Numbered from the stretch's first letter, positions 47,069 to 56,527 are shown. The stretch: DNA of 64,000 nucleotides from Cryobacterium arcticum (GCF_001679725.1 NZ_CP016282.1:3162001-3226000), one strand, 5' to 3'. Translations and numbers: made by a program. Notes: generated from the letters alone by a model not told the origin.

Positions 47069-47293
47069 TCAGCGGGCCAGGTCGTCTTCGTCTTCGTCGT
47101 CGATGTCGTCGTCGCCGAGTTCGACGAGGCGGTTGTCGGCGTCGTCGCCCCACTCGTCTTCGTCGAGTTCGTTCTCGGCCGTATCGTCCTCGTCGGGAAG
47201 CAGGTCGTCGGGGATCTCCAGGTCGTCGACGCTGCGATTATCGTCGAGAGCCTCGGGGTCGTGCGGCCACAGGCCGTCTGAGTCATGGGTCAT
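47069..47293 (-). CDS. Small, very acidic protein of unknown function
   Basis: A 74-residue protein from ATG 47293, with GGAGG about nine bases upstream. Nearly half the residues are Asp or Glu, ending LVELGDDDIDDEDEDDLAR; Trp occurs twice (GLWPHDP and DEWGDD). It is likely disordered and soluble. I do not recognise a family. Strong initiation signals and a non-repeat sequence support it as real. Its position between a repeat block and the FUSC gene terminator gives no functional clue. Confidence 0.6.
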   Translation of the reverse strand: MTHDSDGLWPHDPEALDDNRSVDDLEIPDDLLPDEDDTAENELDEDEWGDDADNRLVELGDDDIDDEDEDDLAR

Positions 47294-47516
47294 TGCGAGC
47301 CTCCTTCGGACACACGGGTGTACAGCGGGAAACGAAACGGATGCCTGCCACGCCGGACTGCGCGACGTGCCAGTGCGTGACACCGTACCTGCGCCGCCGG
47401 TCAGCGGCAAGGGTGCCGGCATCCGATTGGGCAGTTTTTCTGACGCCGCCGGTGCGGCCCCGGATGCGGTCAGCTCACCCGAAAAATCCGCGGCGCTTTG
47501 AGAGGAAAAAGTGAGG

Positions 47517-47551
47517 TTATGAGGACGCGATGGCGCGAAACGTCCTCATAA
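47517..47551 (-). terminator. Terminator of the pcrA-FUSC operon
   Basis: Perfect 11-base arms TTATGAGGACG and CGTCCTCATAA with a 13-base loop, 31 bases after the FUSC gene stop. On the minus strand it is followed by a TTTTT run. Confidence 0.8.
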
Positions 47552-47581
47552 TCGGCCGATGTCCTGATAACCGGTCGTCGC

Positions 47582-48694
47582 TCAGGCGGGCGGGGCGGAC
47601 GGGGCTTGGCGCCGGGCCGCGCGGGCCAGGGCGGCTCGGCTGACGAGCACGACCACCAGGGCCACCGCCCCGCCCAGCGCGGTCTCGACGACCCGGTCGA
47701 CGAGCAGCTCCGAGACCGGGGCCGGGCTGGCCAGGTGCGACACCGAGAGGGCCAGCGGGGTGATGAAGAGCAGGGCGGCACCGTAGTGCCGTCCGATCAG
47801 GATCTCGGCCCCGAACTGGCCGATCCCGATGGTGAGGATGAGCACCCAGACCGGCGGCCCGGGCAGCAGAATCAACGCGGTGAGCAGCACCCCGGCGACG
47901 GTCCCGAAGATGCGGTGGAACGCCCGTGCGGTGGAGTGCCGGGCGCCGGGTGGCGGCAGCACCGCCACCACGCTCACGACGGCCCAGTACGGATGCCCGA
48001 TGCCCACGAGGATCGCCAGGCCGCCGGCCACGAGCACGCCCACCAGCATCTGTCCGATCGACAGCCAGACCAGCTTGTCGCGGTACGCCGCCGGGTTGAT
48101 CCGGGGGTGCCGCGGCAGCTCCTTGAACAGGGCCGCCGACCGGTCGGCCGCCGCCCGGCGCACGGCCCAGCCCGACATCGTCACGATCCACGCGAACGCG
48201 GCGCCGACCGCGCCCACGGCCAGGCTCGGCAGTACATCGGCGGGGTCGGTGGGCACCTGCGCGCACACCGTGTACGCGAAGACGAAGAACAGCGGGGTGC
48301 CCGGGAACAGGCCGGCCGTGCTGATCAGCAGCACCCCGAGCACGATCACGATCATCAGCCCGAGCGTGAGGAGGGCCAGCGGCGCGCCGAGAGCGGCCAT
48401 CCCCACCCCGAAAGCGATGCTGCCCAGCATCCCGGCGGCCGCGATGCTCACCGACCGGGCGCGCAGCTTGTACGGCTCGCCACGGCCGAACAGGGCCGTC
48501 ATACCTCCGAAGGTGGCGTACACCGCCCAGTCGATGCGGCCCAGGAGCACCAGCACGATGAGCGGAACCACCATCGCGAGCGTCGCCCGCACGGCGACCT
48601 CGAGGTCGAGGGCGCGGAGCGAGCGCGCCCACTGCCGGAGGGTTTCCGGCCGGGAGGACGCATCCGTCGAATCGTTGTGGTGCGGGGTCGTCAC
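47582..48694 (-). CDS. FUSC-family (aromatic-acid-exporter-like) membrane protein
   Basis: A 370-residue protein with two sets of five to six membrane helices around a soluble middle. VFATFGG-like WAVYATFGGMTALFGRGEPY in the first set and VSVVAVLPPPGARHSTARAF then HRIFGTVAGVLL in the second are hallmarks of the FUSC/YccS-like domain. Members are implicated in export of aromatic acids or in membrane stress. GTG 48694 overlaps the pcrA stop by four bases, so it is translationally coupled to the helicase gene. The substrate is unknown. Confidence 0.83.
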   Translation of the reverse strand: MTTPHHNDSTDASSRPETLRQWARSLRALDLEVAVRATLAMVVPLIVLVLLGRIDWAVYATFGGMTALFGRGEPYKLRARSVSIAAAGMLGSIAFGVGMAALGAPLALLTLGLMIVIVLGVLLISTAGLFPGTPLFFVFAYTVCAQVPTDPADVLPSLAVGAVGAAFAWIVTMSGWAVRRAAADRSAALFKELPRHPRINPAAYRDKLVWLSIGQMLVGVLVAGGLAILVGIGHPYWAVVSVVAVLPPPGARHSTARAFHRIFGTVAGVLLTALILLPGPPVWVLILTIGIGQFGAEILIGRHYGAALLFITPLALSVSHLASPAPVSELLVDRVVETALGGAVALVVVLVSRAALARAARRQAPSAPPA

Positions 48695-51168
48695 TCGATT
48701 TTCTCGATCGGCGCGATCTTGATCAGCAGCTTCTTCGCCCCGGCGGTGTCGAACTGCACGTGCGCGATGCGCTTGGTGCCCTCGCCGGTGACCTGGTTGA
48801 CCTTGCCGTCGCCGAAGTCCACGTGACGGATGCGATCGCCCGCGTTGAGGGTGAGGTCGCCGTTGTCGCGCACCTGCGCGGTGACCCGGTTGGCCCACTC
48901 GGTCTTCGGTTTGGGCGCCGGCGGCAGCTGGCCGGGGGTGCCGGAGCGGCTGCCGAAGCCGCCGCCGTCGCGCCGGGCGTTGAGCGCGCGCGGCTGGGTG
49001 CCGCCGCGGGAGTTGGCCATGCCGGGCGACTGCTTCCAGTCGATCAGCGCGGCCGGGATCTCCTGCAGGTACCGGCTGGGCATGGCAACGTTGACCTCGC
49101 CGAACTGCGCGCGGGTCATCGCCAGCGACAGGTACAGCCGCTGCCGGGCACGGGTGATGCCCACATAGAACAGGCGGCGTTCCTCGGCGGGTCCGCCGGG
49201 CTCGCCGGCCGACATCTGGTGCGGCAGCAGGCCCTCCTCCACGCCGGTGAGGAACACGGCCTCGTATTCGAGGCCCTTGGCGGTGTGCAGCGTCATCAGC
49301 GACACGGTGCCCGAGGCGTCGTCGAGGTCGTCGGCGGCGGCGACGAGCGACACCTGGGTGAGGAAGTCGACCAGGCCCGCGTCGGGGTTCTCCCGGTTGA
49401 AGTCCTTGGTCTGGGCGACGAGCTCCTCGATGTTCTCCGCACGCACCTCGTCTTGCGCGTCGCGGCTGGCCCGCAGCACGGCGAGCAGGCCGCTGCCGTC
49501 GAGCAGGAAGGTGAGCAGGTCGCTGACGTTCGCGGCGCCGGCCGGGTTCTGCGGGTCCATCATCAACGCGGCCGAGTCGAGCAGGGTGGCAAGCTGCAGG
49601 ATGGCGCCGGTCACCTTGGGGCCGAGGCCCAGGCCGCCGGAGTCGCGCATGGCCTGGCGGAAGGAGATGCCGTTGGTCTCGGCGAAGCTAGCCAGCTGGG
49701 TTTCGGTGGCCGGGCCGATGCCGCGCTTGGGGGTGTTCAGGATGCGGCGGAGCGCGAGTTCGTCGAGGGGGTTGGCGACGGCGATGAGGTACGCCAACGC
49801 ATCCTTGATCTCGGCGCGTTCGTAGAACTTGGTGCCGCCGACGACCCGGTACGGCACCGCGGCGCGCACCAGGATCTCCTCCAGCGCACGGGTCTGCGCG
49901 TTGGTGCGGTAGAACACGGCCATGTCCCGGTAGGCCATGCCGGCGCGGTGCAGCACCTCGATCTCGTCGGCCACGAACTGGGCCTCGTCGTGCCCGTTGT
50001 ACGCGGTGTAGCCCACGATCTTCTCGCCGTCGCCGCCGGCGCTCCAGAGCCGCTTCTCGCGGCGGTCGAAGTTGTTGCCGATCACGGCGTTCGCGGCCGA
50101 GAGGATGTTCTGGGTGGAGCGGTAGTTCTGCTCGAGCAGGATCACCTTGGTGCCCGGGAAGTCCCGCTCGAACTCGGTGATGTTACGGCTGGAGGCGCCG
50201 CGGAAGGCGTAGATCGACTGGTCGGAGTCGCCCACCACGGTGAGCGAGGCGCCGGGGATCTGCCCGGACGCATCCTGCAGGTTCTTGACGTGCAGGCCCT
50301 GGTCCTCCATGTCGTCGGCCAGCTCCGGGTCGACGGGGCGGGTGAGCTCACGCACGAGCGCGTACTGGGCGTGGTTGGTGTCCTGGTATTCGTCGACCAG
50401 GATGTGCCGGAACCGGCGCCGGTACAGCGCCGCGACCTTGGGGAAGGCCCGGAACAGGAACACGGTCTCGCCGATCAGGTCGTCGAAGTCGAGGGCACTG
50501 GCCGCGCGGAGCCGCCGGGTGTACTGGCGGAAGATCTCGACGAACATGACCTCCTGCGGGTCGCTCATGTTCGCGTTGCGGGCGTAGGAGTCCACATCCG
50601 CCAGTTCGTTCTTGAGCTTGGAGATCTTGGAGGCGACGTTGCCGGGCGTGAAGCCGAGGGTGTCGGCGTCAAGCTGCTTGATGATGCGCTTGATGGTGAC
50701 CTTGGAGTCGGCCGAGTCGTAGATGCTGAAGTTGGTCGACAGGCCCGCGCTCTCGGCCTCGCGGCGCAGGATGCGCACGCAGGAGGAGTGGAAGGTGCTG
50801 ATCCACATGCCGTCGGAGGCCTGGCCGAGCAGGCCGCGCACGCGTTCGCGCATCTCGGCGGCGGCCTTGTTGGTGAACGTGATCGCGAGGATCTGGCTGG
50901 GCCAGGCCTCGCGGCTCTCGATCAGCCCGGCGACCCGGCGGGTGAGCACGCTGGTCTTGCCCGAGCCGGCGCCGGCGACGATGAGCAGGGCCGGGCCGCG
51001 GTATTGCACGGCCTCGAGCTGCTGCGGGTTGAGGCCGTCGAACAGCGGGTTCTGCTGCTCATCGCTACCGTGCGCCCCGTCGTGCGGGCCCGCCCGTCCG
51101 TCGAGGATGATCGGGGTCGCCGAGGGCCGCGTGGCCGGAGTGTTGGGCAGGTCTGAAGACAAAGTCAT
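48691..51168 (-). CDS. pcrA: ATP-dependent DNA helicase, UvrD/PcrA type
   Basis: An 825-residue superfamily 1A helicase. A Q-motif (LNPQQLEAVQY) is near residue 47; Walker A AGAGSGKT is at 65-72. Walker B is ILVDEYQDTN, motif III is VVGDSDQSIYAFRGA, motif V is MTLHTAKGLEYEAVFLTG and motif VI is LFYVGITRARQRLYL. A 35-residue disordered start and a C-terminal tudor-like region (HVDFGDGKVNQVTGEG) match actinobacterial PcrA/UvrD1. It unwinds DNA 3'-5' in excision repair and at transcription-replication conflicts. A TAGAAT box lies nine bases before ATG 51168. The last gene of the unit, encoding the FUSC protein, overlaps it. Confidence 0.95.
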   Translation of the reverse strand: MTLSSDLPNTPATRPSATPIILDGRAGPHDGAHGSDEQQNPLFDGLNPQQLEAVQYRGPALLIVAGAGSGKTSVLTRRVAGLIESREAWPSQILAITFTNKAAAEMRERVRGLLGQASDGMWISTFHSSCVRILRREAESAGLSTNFSIYDSADSKVTIKRIIKQLDADTLGFTPGNVASKISKLKNELADVDSYARNANMSDPQEVMFVEIFRQYTRRLRAASALDFDDLIGETVFLFRAFPKVAALYRRRFRHILVDEYQDTNHAQYALVRELTRPVDPELADDMEDQGLHVKNLQDASGQIPGASLTVVGDSDQSIYAFRGASSRNITEFERDFPGTKVILLEQNYRSTQNILSAANAVIGNNFDRREKRLWSAGGDGEKIVGYTAYNGHDEAQFVADEIEVLHRAGMAYRDMAVFYRTNAQTRALEEILVRAAVPYRVVGGTKFYERAEIKDALAYLIAVANPLDELALRRILNTPKRGIGPATETQLASFAETNGISFRQAMRDSGGLGLGPKVTGAILQLATLLDSAALMMDPQNPAGAANVSDLLTFLLDGSGLLAVLRASRDAQDEVRAENIEELVAQTKDFNRENPDAGLVDFLTQVSLVAAADDLDDASGTVSLMTLHTAKGLEYEAVFLTGVEEGLLPHQMSAGEPGGPAEERRLFYVGITRARQRLYLSLAMTRAQFGEVNVAMPSRYLQEIPAALIDWKQSPGMANSRGGTQPRALNARRDGGGFGSRSGTPGQLPPAPKPKTEWANRVTAQVRDNGDLTLNAGDRIRHVDFGDGKVNQVTGEGTKRIAHVQFDTAGAKKLLIKIAPIEKIE

Positions 51169-51216
51169 GGCCGGTCAATTCTAGGCGCAGCGGCTGACAC
51201 CGGTGCCGGGCGCGGG

Positions 51217-52254
51217 TCAGTACTGCGAGAGCGGATGCGGCATCCGGGTGTGCAGGCCGTCCCGCACGAACACCGCCAGGTCGGGGTGGTCGGCGAAGAC
51301 GCCGTCGATGCCGGTGTCCATGATCGTGCGGAACTCGGCCTGCCAGTTGCCCACGTCGGCCTTGCGGGTGCCCACCCGGTTGCCGGGGGCGAGGAAACGG
51401 TTCTCCGGGCGCAGCGTCCAGGTGTAGATCTGCAGGCCGGCGGCATGAGCGGAATCGACCAGGTCGGAGGCGCCGTCCACGACACCGTGCTCATCCGTGT
51501 TGAGGATCAGGGACTTGGGCACGCTGATGCCGTCGACCTGGTGGCCGAGCTGGTAGAGCGCGAGGTCGGTGAGGTAGTCGGCGTAGCTGGTGGCGCGGTC
51601 GCCGAAGCGGGCCACCAGGTCGGCGGGGGCTCCGGTGGCCTCGAGCAGGAACACCCGGCGGCCGAAGATACCCCTGGCCTGCACCTGGGCCAGCACGGTG
51701 CGTTCGAAGCTCTCGATGGTGAGTCTGCCCTCGCCGGTGTTCCAGCCGGCCTCGTTCACCTCGGCGGCGAAGAGTTCGTCCAGCGGCAGGCCGATGGACT
51801 CGAAGTAGCTGGCGTGCTTGAGCTCGGCCACGATGCCGAGTTCCCGGTCGAGCGGGGCCTCGGCCAGGTCGACGAGGCGGAACAGGTCACGCAGACGCAT
51901 GATCGGGAAGAGCCCGTCGAAGCTGGCGCTCATGCCGCGGAGGGCGGGCAGCCGCTCCCTGGCCCGGAGTGTGGTCAGCTCGGCCCAGGTGAAGTCCTCG
52001 GTGAACCAGCCGGTGAGGGCGACGCCGTCGATGACCTTCGAGGTTTGTCGGTCGGCGAATTCGGGGTGGGCGGCCACATCCGTCGTGCCGGAGATCTCGT
52101 TCTCGTGCCGCAGCACCAGAACCCCGTCCTGCGTGGCCACGATGTCGGGTTCGACGGCGTCGGCGCCGAGGGCGAACGCGAGGCGGTAGGCGGCCTCGGT
52201 GTGCTCCGGCCGGTAGCCGCTGGCTCCGCGATGGCCGATCACAAGGGGTTTCAT
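51217..52254 (-). CDS. Glycerophosphodiester phosphodiesterase
   Basis: A 345-residue TIM-barrel enzyme splitting glycerophosphodiesters to glycerol 3-phosphate and an alcohol. The active-site motifs are VIGHRGASGYRPEHTEAAYR at the N-terminus and ADAVEPDIVATQDGVLVLRH, with metal-binding Glu, Asp and His. ELKHASYFESIGLPLDELFA and the end DTGIDGVFADHPDLAVFV complete the barrel. No signal peptide is seen, so it acts in the cytoplasm. Its product could feed GlpD, encoded about 8.5 kb away, but no operon link exists. Confidence 0.92.
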   Translation of the reverse strand: MKPLVIGHRGASGYRPEHTEAAYRLAFALGADAVEPDIVATQDGVLVLRHENEISGTTDVAAHPEFADRQTSKVIDGVALTGWFTEDFTWAELTTLRARERLPALRGMSASFDGLFPIMRLRDLFRLVDLAEAPLDRELGIVAELKHASYFESIGLPLDELFAAEVNEAGWNTGEGRLTIESFERTVLAQVQARGIFGRRVFLLEATGAPADLVARFGDRATSYADYLTDLALYQLGHQVDGISVPKSLILNTDEHGVVDGASDLVDSAHAAGLQIYTWTLRPENRFLAPGNRVGTRKADVGNWQAEFRTIMDTGIDGVFADHPDLAVFVRDGLHTRMPHPLSQY

Positions 52255-52266
52255 GACACAAGGTTA
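52255..52266 (-). promoter_or_regulatory. Leaderless promoter of the GDPD gene
   Basis: TAACCT on the minus strand (52266-52261), six bases, then ATG 52254. Confidence 0.6.
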
Positions 52267-52302
52267 GCTGCGCGTCGCTGTGGGCTGCGAGAATCTGGAG
52301 TT

Positions 52303-52869
52303 ATGACCACTCGGATCGATCCGGCCGCCCGCGTGCGCTGGGGCGACCCCCGGTGGCGGTACGGAATCGGCCTGGTCACGATCGTGCTCGGCGCGGCGGC
52401 GACCAACCTCATCAGCACCTACAGCCTGTGGTTCCTGGCTGTCGGTCCGGCCGTGCAGTTGCTCGGCTGGCTGATCCTGCCGGGGGCGTTGTGGCGCCGG
52501 CTGCTGGTTCTGCTGCCGTGCCTGGTGGCGGCGCTCGTGCTCGTGGCCGGGCCGGACTTCGCCGGGGCCTTCGCCGTGCTCCTGGGCGGATGGCTGTTCG
52601 CCCGGCACCGCCCGGTGCTGAGCTATCTGGCGCTGCTGCCGGTGATCGTGCTGAGCTTCGTGCTCAAGGCGCTGCTGCACGAGTACGGGCAGAACTGGAT
52701 CGCACTGCTCAGCGGCGCGCTCACCACGGTGGCGTGCGCCTGGCTCGGCTGGGCGCTGATGCTGTGGCGCCGACGGATGCTCGATGCCTGGCGGGCGCGA
52801 CGGCGGCTGCGGGCGGCGCAGGGTGCATCGGTGCTCGTGGTTGATGCGCCCCCTGTCAACCCTGAGTAG
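52303..52869 (+). CDS. Membrane protein, unrecognised
   Basis: A 188-residue protein with five to six hydrophobic segments between residues 18 and 150, followed by a basic tail (RRRMLDAWRARRRLRAAQ). A short polar N-terminus precedes the first helix. I do not recognise a family. ATG 52303 follows GAATCT by six bases, a one-base departure from the TANNNT leaderless pattern, and GGAG is also present. It diverges from the GDPD gene. Confidence 0.7.
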   Translation: MTTRIDPAARVRWGDPRWRYGIGLVTIVLGAAATNLISTYSLWFLAVGPAVQLLGWLILPGALWRRLLVLLPCLVAALVLVAGPDFAGAFAVLLGGWLFARHRPVLSYLALLPVIVLSFVLKALLHEYGQNWIALLSGALTTVACAWLGWALMLWRRRMLDAWRARRRLRAAQGASVLVVDAPPVNPE

Positions 52870-52897
52870 TCTCTCAGCAAACTTCGGGTTGTTCCAG

Positions 52898-52932
52898 TAG
52901 ATTTGTTGCACACTCGCGCCGGGTCCCGGCGC
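52898..52932 (+). promoter_or_regulatory. Promoter and leader hairpin of the YccA-like gene
   Basis: TAGATT at 52898-52903 fits a -10 box. A leader of about 55 bases follows, containing the perfect hairpin GCGCCGGG-T-CCCGGCGC (52916-52932), so unlike its neighbours this gene is not leaderless. Confidence 0.45.
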
Positions 52933-52965
52933 ACCCGCATCCAGCTGATTGTTAGGCAAAAAACC

Positions 52966-53781
52966 ATGGCAACCTCCAACCCCGCATTCCGAAACGCCGC
53001 GTTCGGCGCTCCCGGCGCCGTTGCAACGACCAAGGTGCTTTCCGACAACGACCTGCAGGCGTTGTACAACTCGCCGTCCGCCGGTTCGCAGGACACCGAC
53101 CGGATGACCTACGAAGACACCATCGGCAAGACCGTGCTGGCGTTCGCCATCCTGCTGGCCGCCGCGGCCACCGCGTGGGTGCTGACCCCGGTTGCCCCGT
53201 TCCTGCTGATCCTAGGCGCCATCGGCGGCCTGGTGCTCGGCCTGGTCAACGCCTTCAAGAAGGAGCCGTCGCCGCCCCTGATCCTCGCCTACGCGGCGAT
53301 GGAGGGCTTGTTCGTCGGTGGCATCTCCCGCGTCTTCGAGCAGATCTACGCAGGCGTCGTCACCCAGGCCGTTCTGGCCACCCTCGTCGTGGTCGGTGTG
53401 ACCCTCGCGCTGTTCTCCAGCGGCAAGATCCGCGCCTCGAAGAAGGCCACCAAGGTCTTCCTCATCGCGATGGTCGGCTACGCGGTGTTCTCGCTGGTCA
53501 ACGTCGGCATGATGATCTTCGGCGCCACGGACGGTGCGTTCGGCATGCGCAGCGGCAGCATCGAGATCGCCGGCTTCGAGATCAAGCTGGGCCTGGTCAT
53601 CGGCATCCTGGCCGTGCTCATGGCCGCGTACTCGCTCGTGCTCGACTTCGACTTCATCCAGAAGGGCGTGAACAACCGCGCCCCGCGCAAGTACGGCTGG
53701 AGCGGCGCCTTCGGCATCATGGTCACCGTCGTGTGGCTGTACGTGGAGCTGCTGCGCATCTTCGCGATCGCCCGCGAGTAG
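52966..53781 (+). CDS. Bax inhibitor-1/YccA-family membrane protein
   Basis: A 271-residue protein with a 60-residue polar N-terminus and seven predicted helices. Family marks are the YEDTIGKT start of helix 1, PSPPLILAYAAMEGLFVGGI and the acidic-residue-containing end YSLVLDFDFIQKGVNNRAPR. The actinobacterial form lacks clear functional data; relatives are pH-sensitive calcium leak channels or modulate FtsH proteolysis. ATG 52966 gives a family-like start (MATSNPAFRNAAFG). It ends just before a strong terminator. Confidence 0.88.
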   Translation: MATSNPAFRNAAFGAPGAVATTKVLSDNDLQALYNSPSAGSQDTDRMTYEDTIGKTVLAFAILLAAAATAWVLTPVAPFLLILGAIGGLVLGLVNAFKKEPSPPLILAYAAMEGLFVGGISRVFEQIYAGVVTQAVLATLVVVGVTLALFSSGKIRASKKATKVFLIAMVGYAVFSLVNVGMMIFGATDGAFGMRSGSIEIAGFEIKLGLVIGILAVLMAAYSLVLDFDFIQKGVNNRAPRKYGWSGAFGIMVTVVWLYVELLRIFAIARE

Positions 53782-53831
53782 CGCACTCGGCGCCCCGCGC
53801 CATCCGCCGCAGTCGCGGCATCCGCACCACC

Positions 53832-53866
53832 CGAGAGGGCCGGCCCACCACGGGCCGGCCCTCTCG
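53832..53866 (+). terminator. Terminator of the YccA-like gene
   Basis: Perfect 15-base arms CGAGAGGGCCGGCCC and GGGCCGGCCCTCTCG with a 5-base loop, 51 bases after the stop codon. Confidence 0.85.
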
Positions 53867-53924
53867 TCGTCTCCCGCGCCGGTCAGGTGAATGCGTTCGG
53901 CTGGCTCGGGCCTCGGCGAGGCCT

Positions 53925-54270
53925 ACCCAGGCACGCCACCCGCGAACCGGCGCCCCACCCGCGCACCGGCACGCCACCCGCGAAGCGGCGCCCCACCCGC
54001 GAAGGGGCGCCTGACCCGCGTACCACCCCGGCCCGCGCCCACATCCCGAGTCACGCGGGCACCGCGCCGCTCCGCTCGTGGCACGCCACCCGCGAACCGG
54101 CGCTCCACCCGCGCACCGGCACGCCATCCGCGAAGCGGCACGCCACCCGCGAACCGGCGCCCCACCCGCGCAGCACCCCGGCCCGCGCCCACATCCCGAG
54201 TTACGCGGGCACCGCGCCGCACCGCTCGTGGCACGCCACCCGCGAAGCGGCGCCCCACCCGCGCACCTCA
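53925..54270. repeat. 19-bp GC-rich tandem repeats inside a 150-bp duplication
   Basis: Units such as CCGGCACGCCACCCGCGAA and CCGGCGCCCCACCCGCGCA recur with a 19-base period. Two larger copies, about 53933-54079 and 54080-54230, each end in CCCGCGCCCACATCCCGAGT and a CGCTCGTG tail; a third partial copy follows to 54266. No protein-like frame is present in about 600 bases between the YccA-like gene and guaA. Confidence 0.8.
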
Positions 54271-54344
54271 TCCGCCACCGTGTCCGCCCTGAACGGATGC
54301 CCCCGGCCGCCGGCGCGAGGCCACCCCGGCACCGGGGTTAACGA

Positions 54345-54378
54345 CGGAAGCACCCCCGCGCGGGCGGGGGTGCTTCCG
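54345..54378 (-). terminator. guaA terminator
   Basis: CGGAAGCACCCCCGC and GCGGGGGTGCTTCCG pair over 15 bases with a 4-base loop, 26 bases after the guaA stop. Confidence 0.85.
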
Positions 54379-54404
54379 GAACAGCTAGCGGAGCGGCGGA
54401 ACGC

Positions 54405-56081
54405 CTACTCCCATTCGATGGTCCCCGGCGGCTTCGACGTGACGTCGAGCACCACGCGGTTGACCCCGTCGACCTCGTTGGTGATGCGGTTGGAGATCTT
54501 CGCGAGCAGGTCGTACGGCAGGCGGGTCCAGTCGGCGGTCATGGCATCCTCGGAGGAAACCGGACGCAGCACGATCGGGTGCCCGTAAGTGCGACCGTCG
54601 CCCTGCACGCCCACGGAGCGCACGTCGGCGAGCAGCACCACGGGGCACTGCCAGATCTCCCGGTCCAGGCCCGCGGCGGTCAGTTCGGCGCGCACGATCG
54701 CATCCGCCTGACGCAGCAGGTCGAGACGAGCCTGGGTGACCTCGCCGACGATGCGGATGCCGAGGCCGGGTCCGGGGAACGGCTGGCGCTGCACGATTTC
54801 GGCGGGCAGTCCCAGCTCGGCGCCGATCGCGCGCACCTCGTCCTTGAACAGGGCGCGCAGCGGCTCGACGAGCTCGAACTGCAGGTCCTCGGGCAGGCCG
54901 CCCACGTTGTGGTGGCTCTTGATGTTGGCGGTGCCGCTGCCGCCGCCGGACTCGACCACGTCGGGGTACAGGGTGCCCTGCACGAGGAAGCGGATCGGGT
55001 CGCCGTCGATCTCGGCGGACTCCTTGATGAGCTCGGCCTGCGCCTGCTCGAAGGTGCGGATGAACTCGCGGCCGATGATCTTGCGCTTGGTCTCCGGGTC
55101 GCTGACCCCGGCGAGGGCGTTGATGAACTGCTCACGCACATCCACCGTGACCAGGCGGATGCCGGTGGCCTTGACGTAGTCCTCTTCGACCTGGCGGCGC
55201 TCGTCCTCGCGCAGCAGGCCGTGGTCGACGAACACGCAGACGAGCTGGTCGCCGATGGCCTTGTGCACGAGGGCTGCCGCGACGGCGGAGTCGACTCCAC
55301 CGGAGAGGCCGCAGATGACTTTGCCCGTGCCCACCTGGGCCTGGATCAGGGCGACCTGCTCGGCGATGACGTTGCCGCTGTTCCAGTCGGCGGGGATGCC
55401 GGCGGCGCGGTGCAGGAAGTTCTCCAGCACGTGCTGGCCGTGCGCGGAGTGCTTGACCTCGGGGTGCCACTGCACGCCGTAGAGCCGGCGCTCGTCGTTG
55501 GCGAACGCGGCGACCGGGGTCGACACCGTGGAGGCCAGAACGGTGAAACCGTCGGGGGCCTTCGAGACGGAGTCGCCGTGGCTCATCCACACGGTCTGCT
55601 CCACCGGCTGGTCGGCGAGCAGAGCGTTGCTGCTGTCGGCGACGACCACCGGGGTGGAGCCGTACTCGCGCTGGCCGGTGTGCGAGACCTCGCCGCCGAG
55701 GGCGGTGGCCATCACCTGGAAGCCATAGCAAATGCCCAGCACCGGAATGCCGAGGTCGAAGATCGCCGGGTCGAAGGTGGGGGCGCCCTCGGCGTAGACG
55801 CTGGACGGCCCGCCGGAGAGCACGATGCCGATGGGGTTCTTGGCTGCGACCTCGGCGGCGGTGATCGAGTGCGCCACGATCTCCGAGTACACGGATGCCT
55901 CACGCACGCGGCGGGCGATCAGCTGCGCGTACTGCGCACCGAAGTCGACCACGAGCACGGGGCGGCTGATGCCGGAGGCCGTGGGCGCGGTGCCCTCCTC
56001 GGTGCCGAGCTGGTTCTCGAGGCCCTCGGCGCCCTCGGCGCCGTCGGCACCCACGACATCCATCGGGTTCACGGCGCTCAT
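54405..56081 (-). CDS. guaA: GMP synthase (glutamine-hydrolysing)
   Basis: A 558-residue enzyme converting XMP to GMP. The class I amidotransferase domain (about residues 40-230) has [20 protein letters not shown], the nucleophilic cysteine in [10 protein letters not shown], and the His-Glu in [11 protein letters not shown]. The ATP-pyrophosphatase loop is [20 protein letters not shown], and the C-terminal dimerisation domain ends [10 protein letters not shown]. An acidic N-terminal extension of about 38 residues precedes the normal start; ATG 56081 overlaps the DUF3817 stop by four bases, which supports it. It completes GMP synthesis with guaB. Confidence 0.96.
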   Translation of the reverse strand: MSAVNPMDVVGADGAEGAEGLENQLGTEEGTAPTASGISRPVLVVDFGAQYAQLIARRVREASVYSEIVAHSITAAEVAAKNPIGIVLSGGPSSVYAEGAPTFDPAIFDLGIPVLGICYGFQVMATALGGEVSHTGQREYGSTPVVVADSSNALLADQPVEQTVWMSHGDSVSKAPDGFTVLASTVSTPVAAFANDERRLYGVQWHPEVKHSAHGQHVLENFLHRAAGIPADWNSGNVIAEQVALIQAQVGTGKVICGLSGGVDSAVAAALVHKAIGDQLVCVFVDHGLLREDERRQVEEDYVKATGIRLVTVDVREQFINALAGVSDPETKRKIIGREFIRTFEQAQAELIKESAEIDGDPIRFLVQGTLYPDVVESGGGSGTANIKSHHNVGGLPEDLQFELVEPLRALFKDEVRAIGAELGLPAEIVQRQPFPGPGLGIRIVGEVTQARLDLLRQADAIVRAELTAAGLDREIWQCPVVLLADVRSVGVQGDGRTYGHPIVLRPVSSEDAMTADWTRLPYDLLAKISNRITNEVDGVNRVVLDVTSKPPGTIEWE

Positions 56082-56515
56082 GCGTTCGCTCCGGCCTGCA
56101 CGGCGGGAGTCGGGTGGGCGGCGAGGTAGGCCTTGACCCGCTGGCCGACCTTCACCTCCAGGAAGAAGGACAGGAACGGGATGATGCCTCCCAGGGCGAT
56201 CAGCAGGAACATGGGGAACGGCCAACGCATGAGGCTCCAGAGGCGGAAGTCGGCGAACAGGTAGAGAACGTAGAACCAGCCGTGCACGATCAGGATCGCG
56301 GTGCTCAGGTTGAAGGCCGTCACGGTGTCGCGCGCCACGAGGGCGAGGAAGCCGTTGGGACCTCCGACCTCCAGTTCGTACTGGAAGACGAACTTGAGGA
56401 TGACCTCGATGCACAAGAGCAGCAGGAACACACCGGTGATGATCGATGAGACCTGGTACAGCTTGAGCGCCCCCGGGATTCTGGGCAGGTCGGCAGGCTT
56501 GGGTGCAAGTGGCAT
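56078..56515 (-). CDS. DUF3817 membrane protein
   Basis: A 145-residue protein with three or four helices. The DUF3817 core includes [40 protein letters not shown] and RLWSLMRWP. Function unknown; homologues often lie beside guaA or guaB in actinobacteria, as far as I recall. ATG 56515 follows TAGAAT by six bases, so it may start its own leaderless transcript. Its stop overlaps the guaA start, coupling the two. Confidence 0.8.
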   Translation of the reverse strand: MPLAPKPADLPRIPGALKLYQVSSIITGVFLLLLCIEVILKFVFQYELEVGGPNGFLALVARDTVTAFNLSTAILIVHGWFYVLYLFADFRLWSLMRWPFPMFLLIALGGIIPFLSFFLEVKVGQRVKAYLAAHPTPAVQAGANA

Positions 56516-56527
56516 GGGCTAATTCTA
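56516..56527 (-). promoter_or_regulatory. Leaderless promoter of DUF3817-guaA
   Basis: TAGAAT on the minus strand (56527-56522), six bases, then ATG 56515. The box contains the TAG stop codon of the SURF1 gene. Confidence 0.55.
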
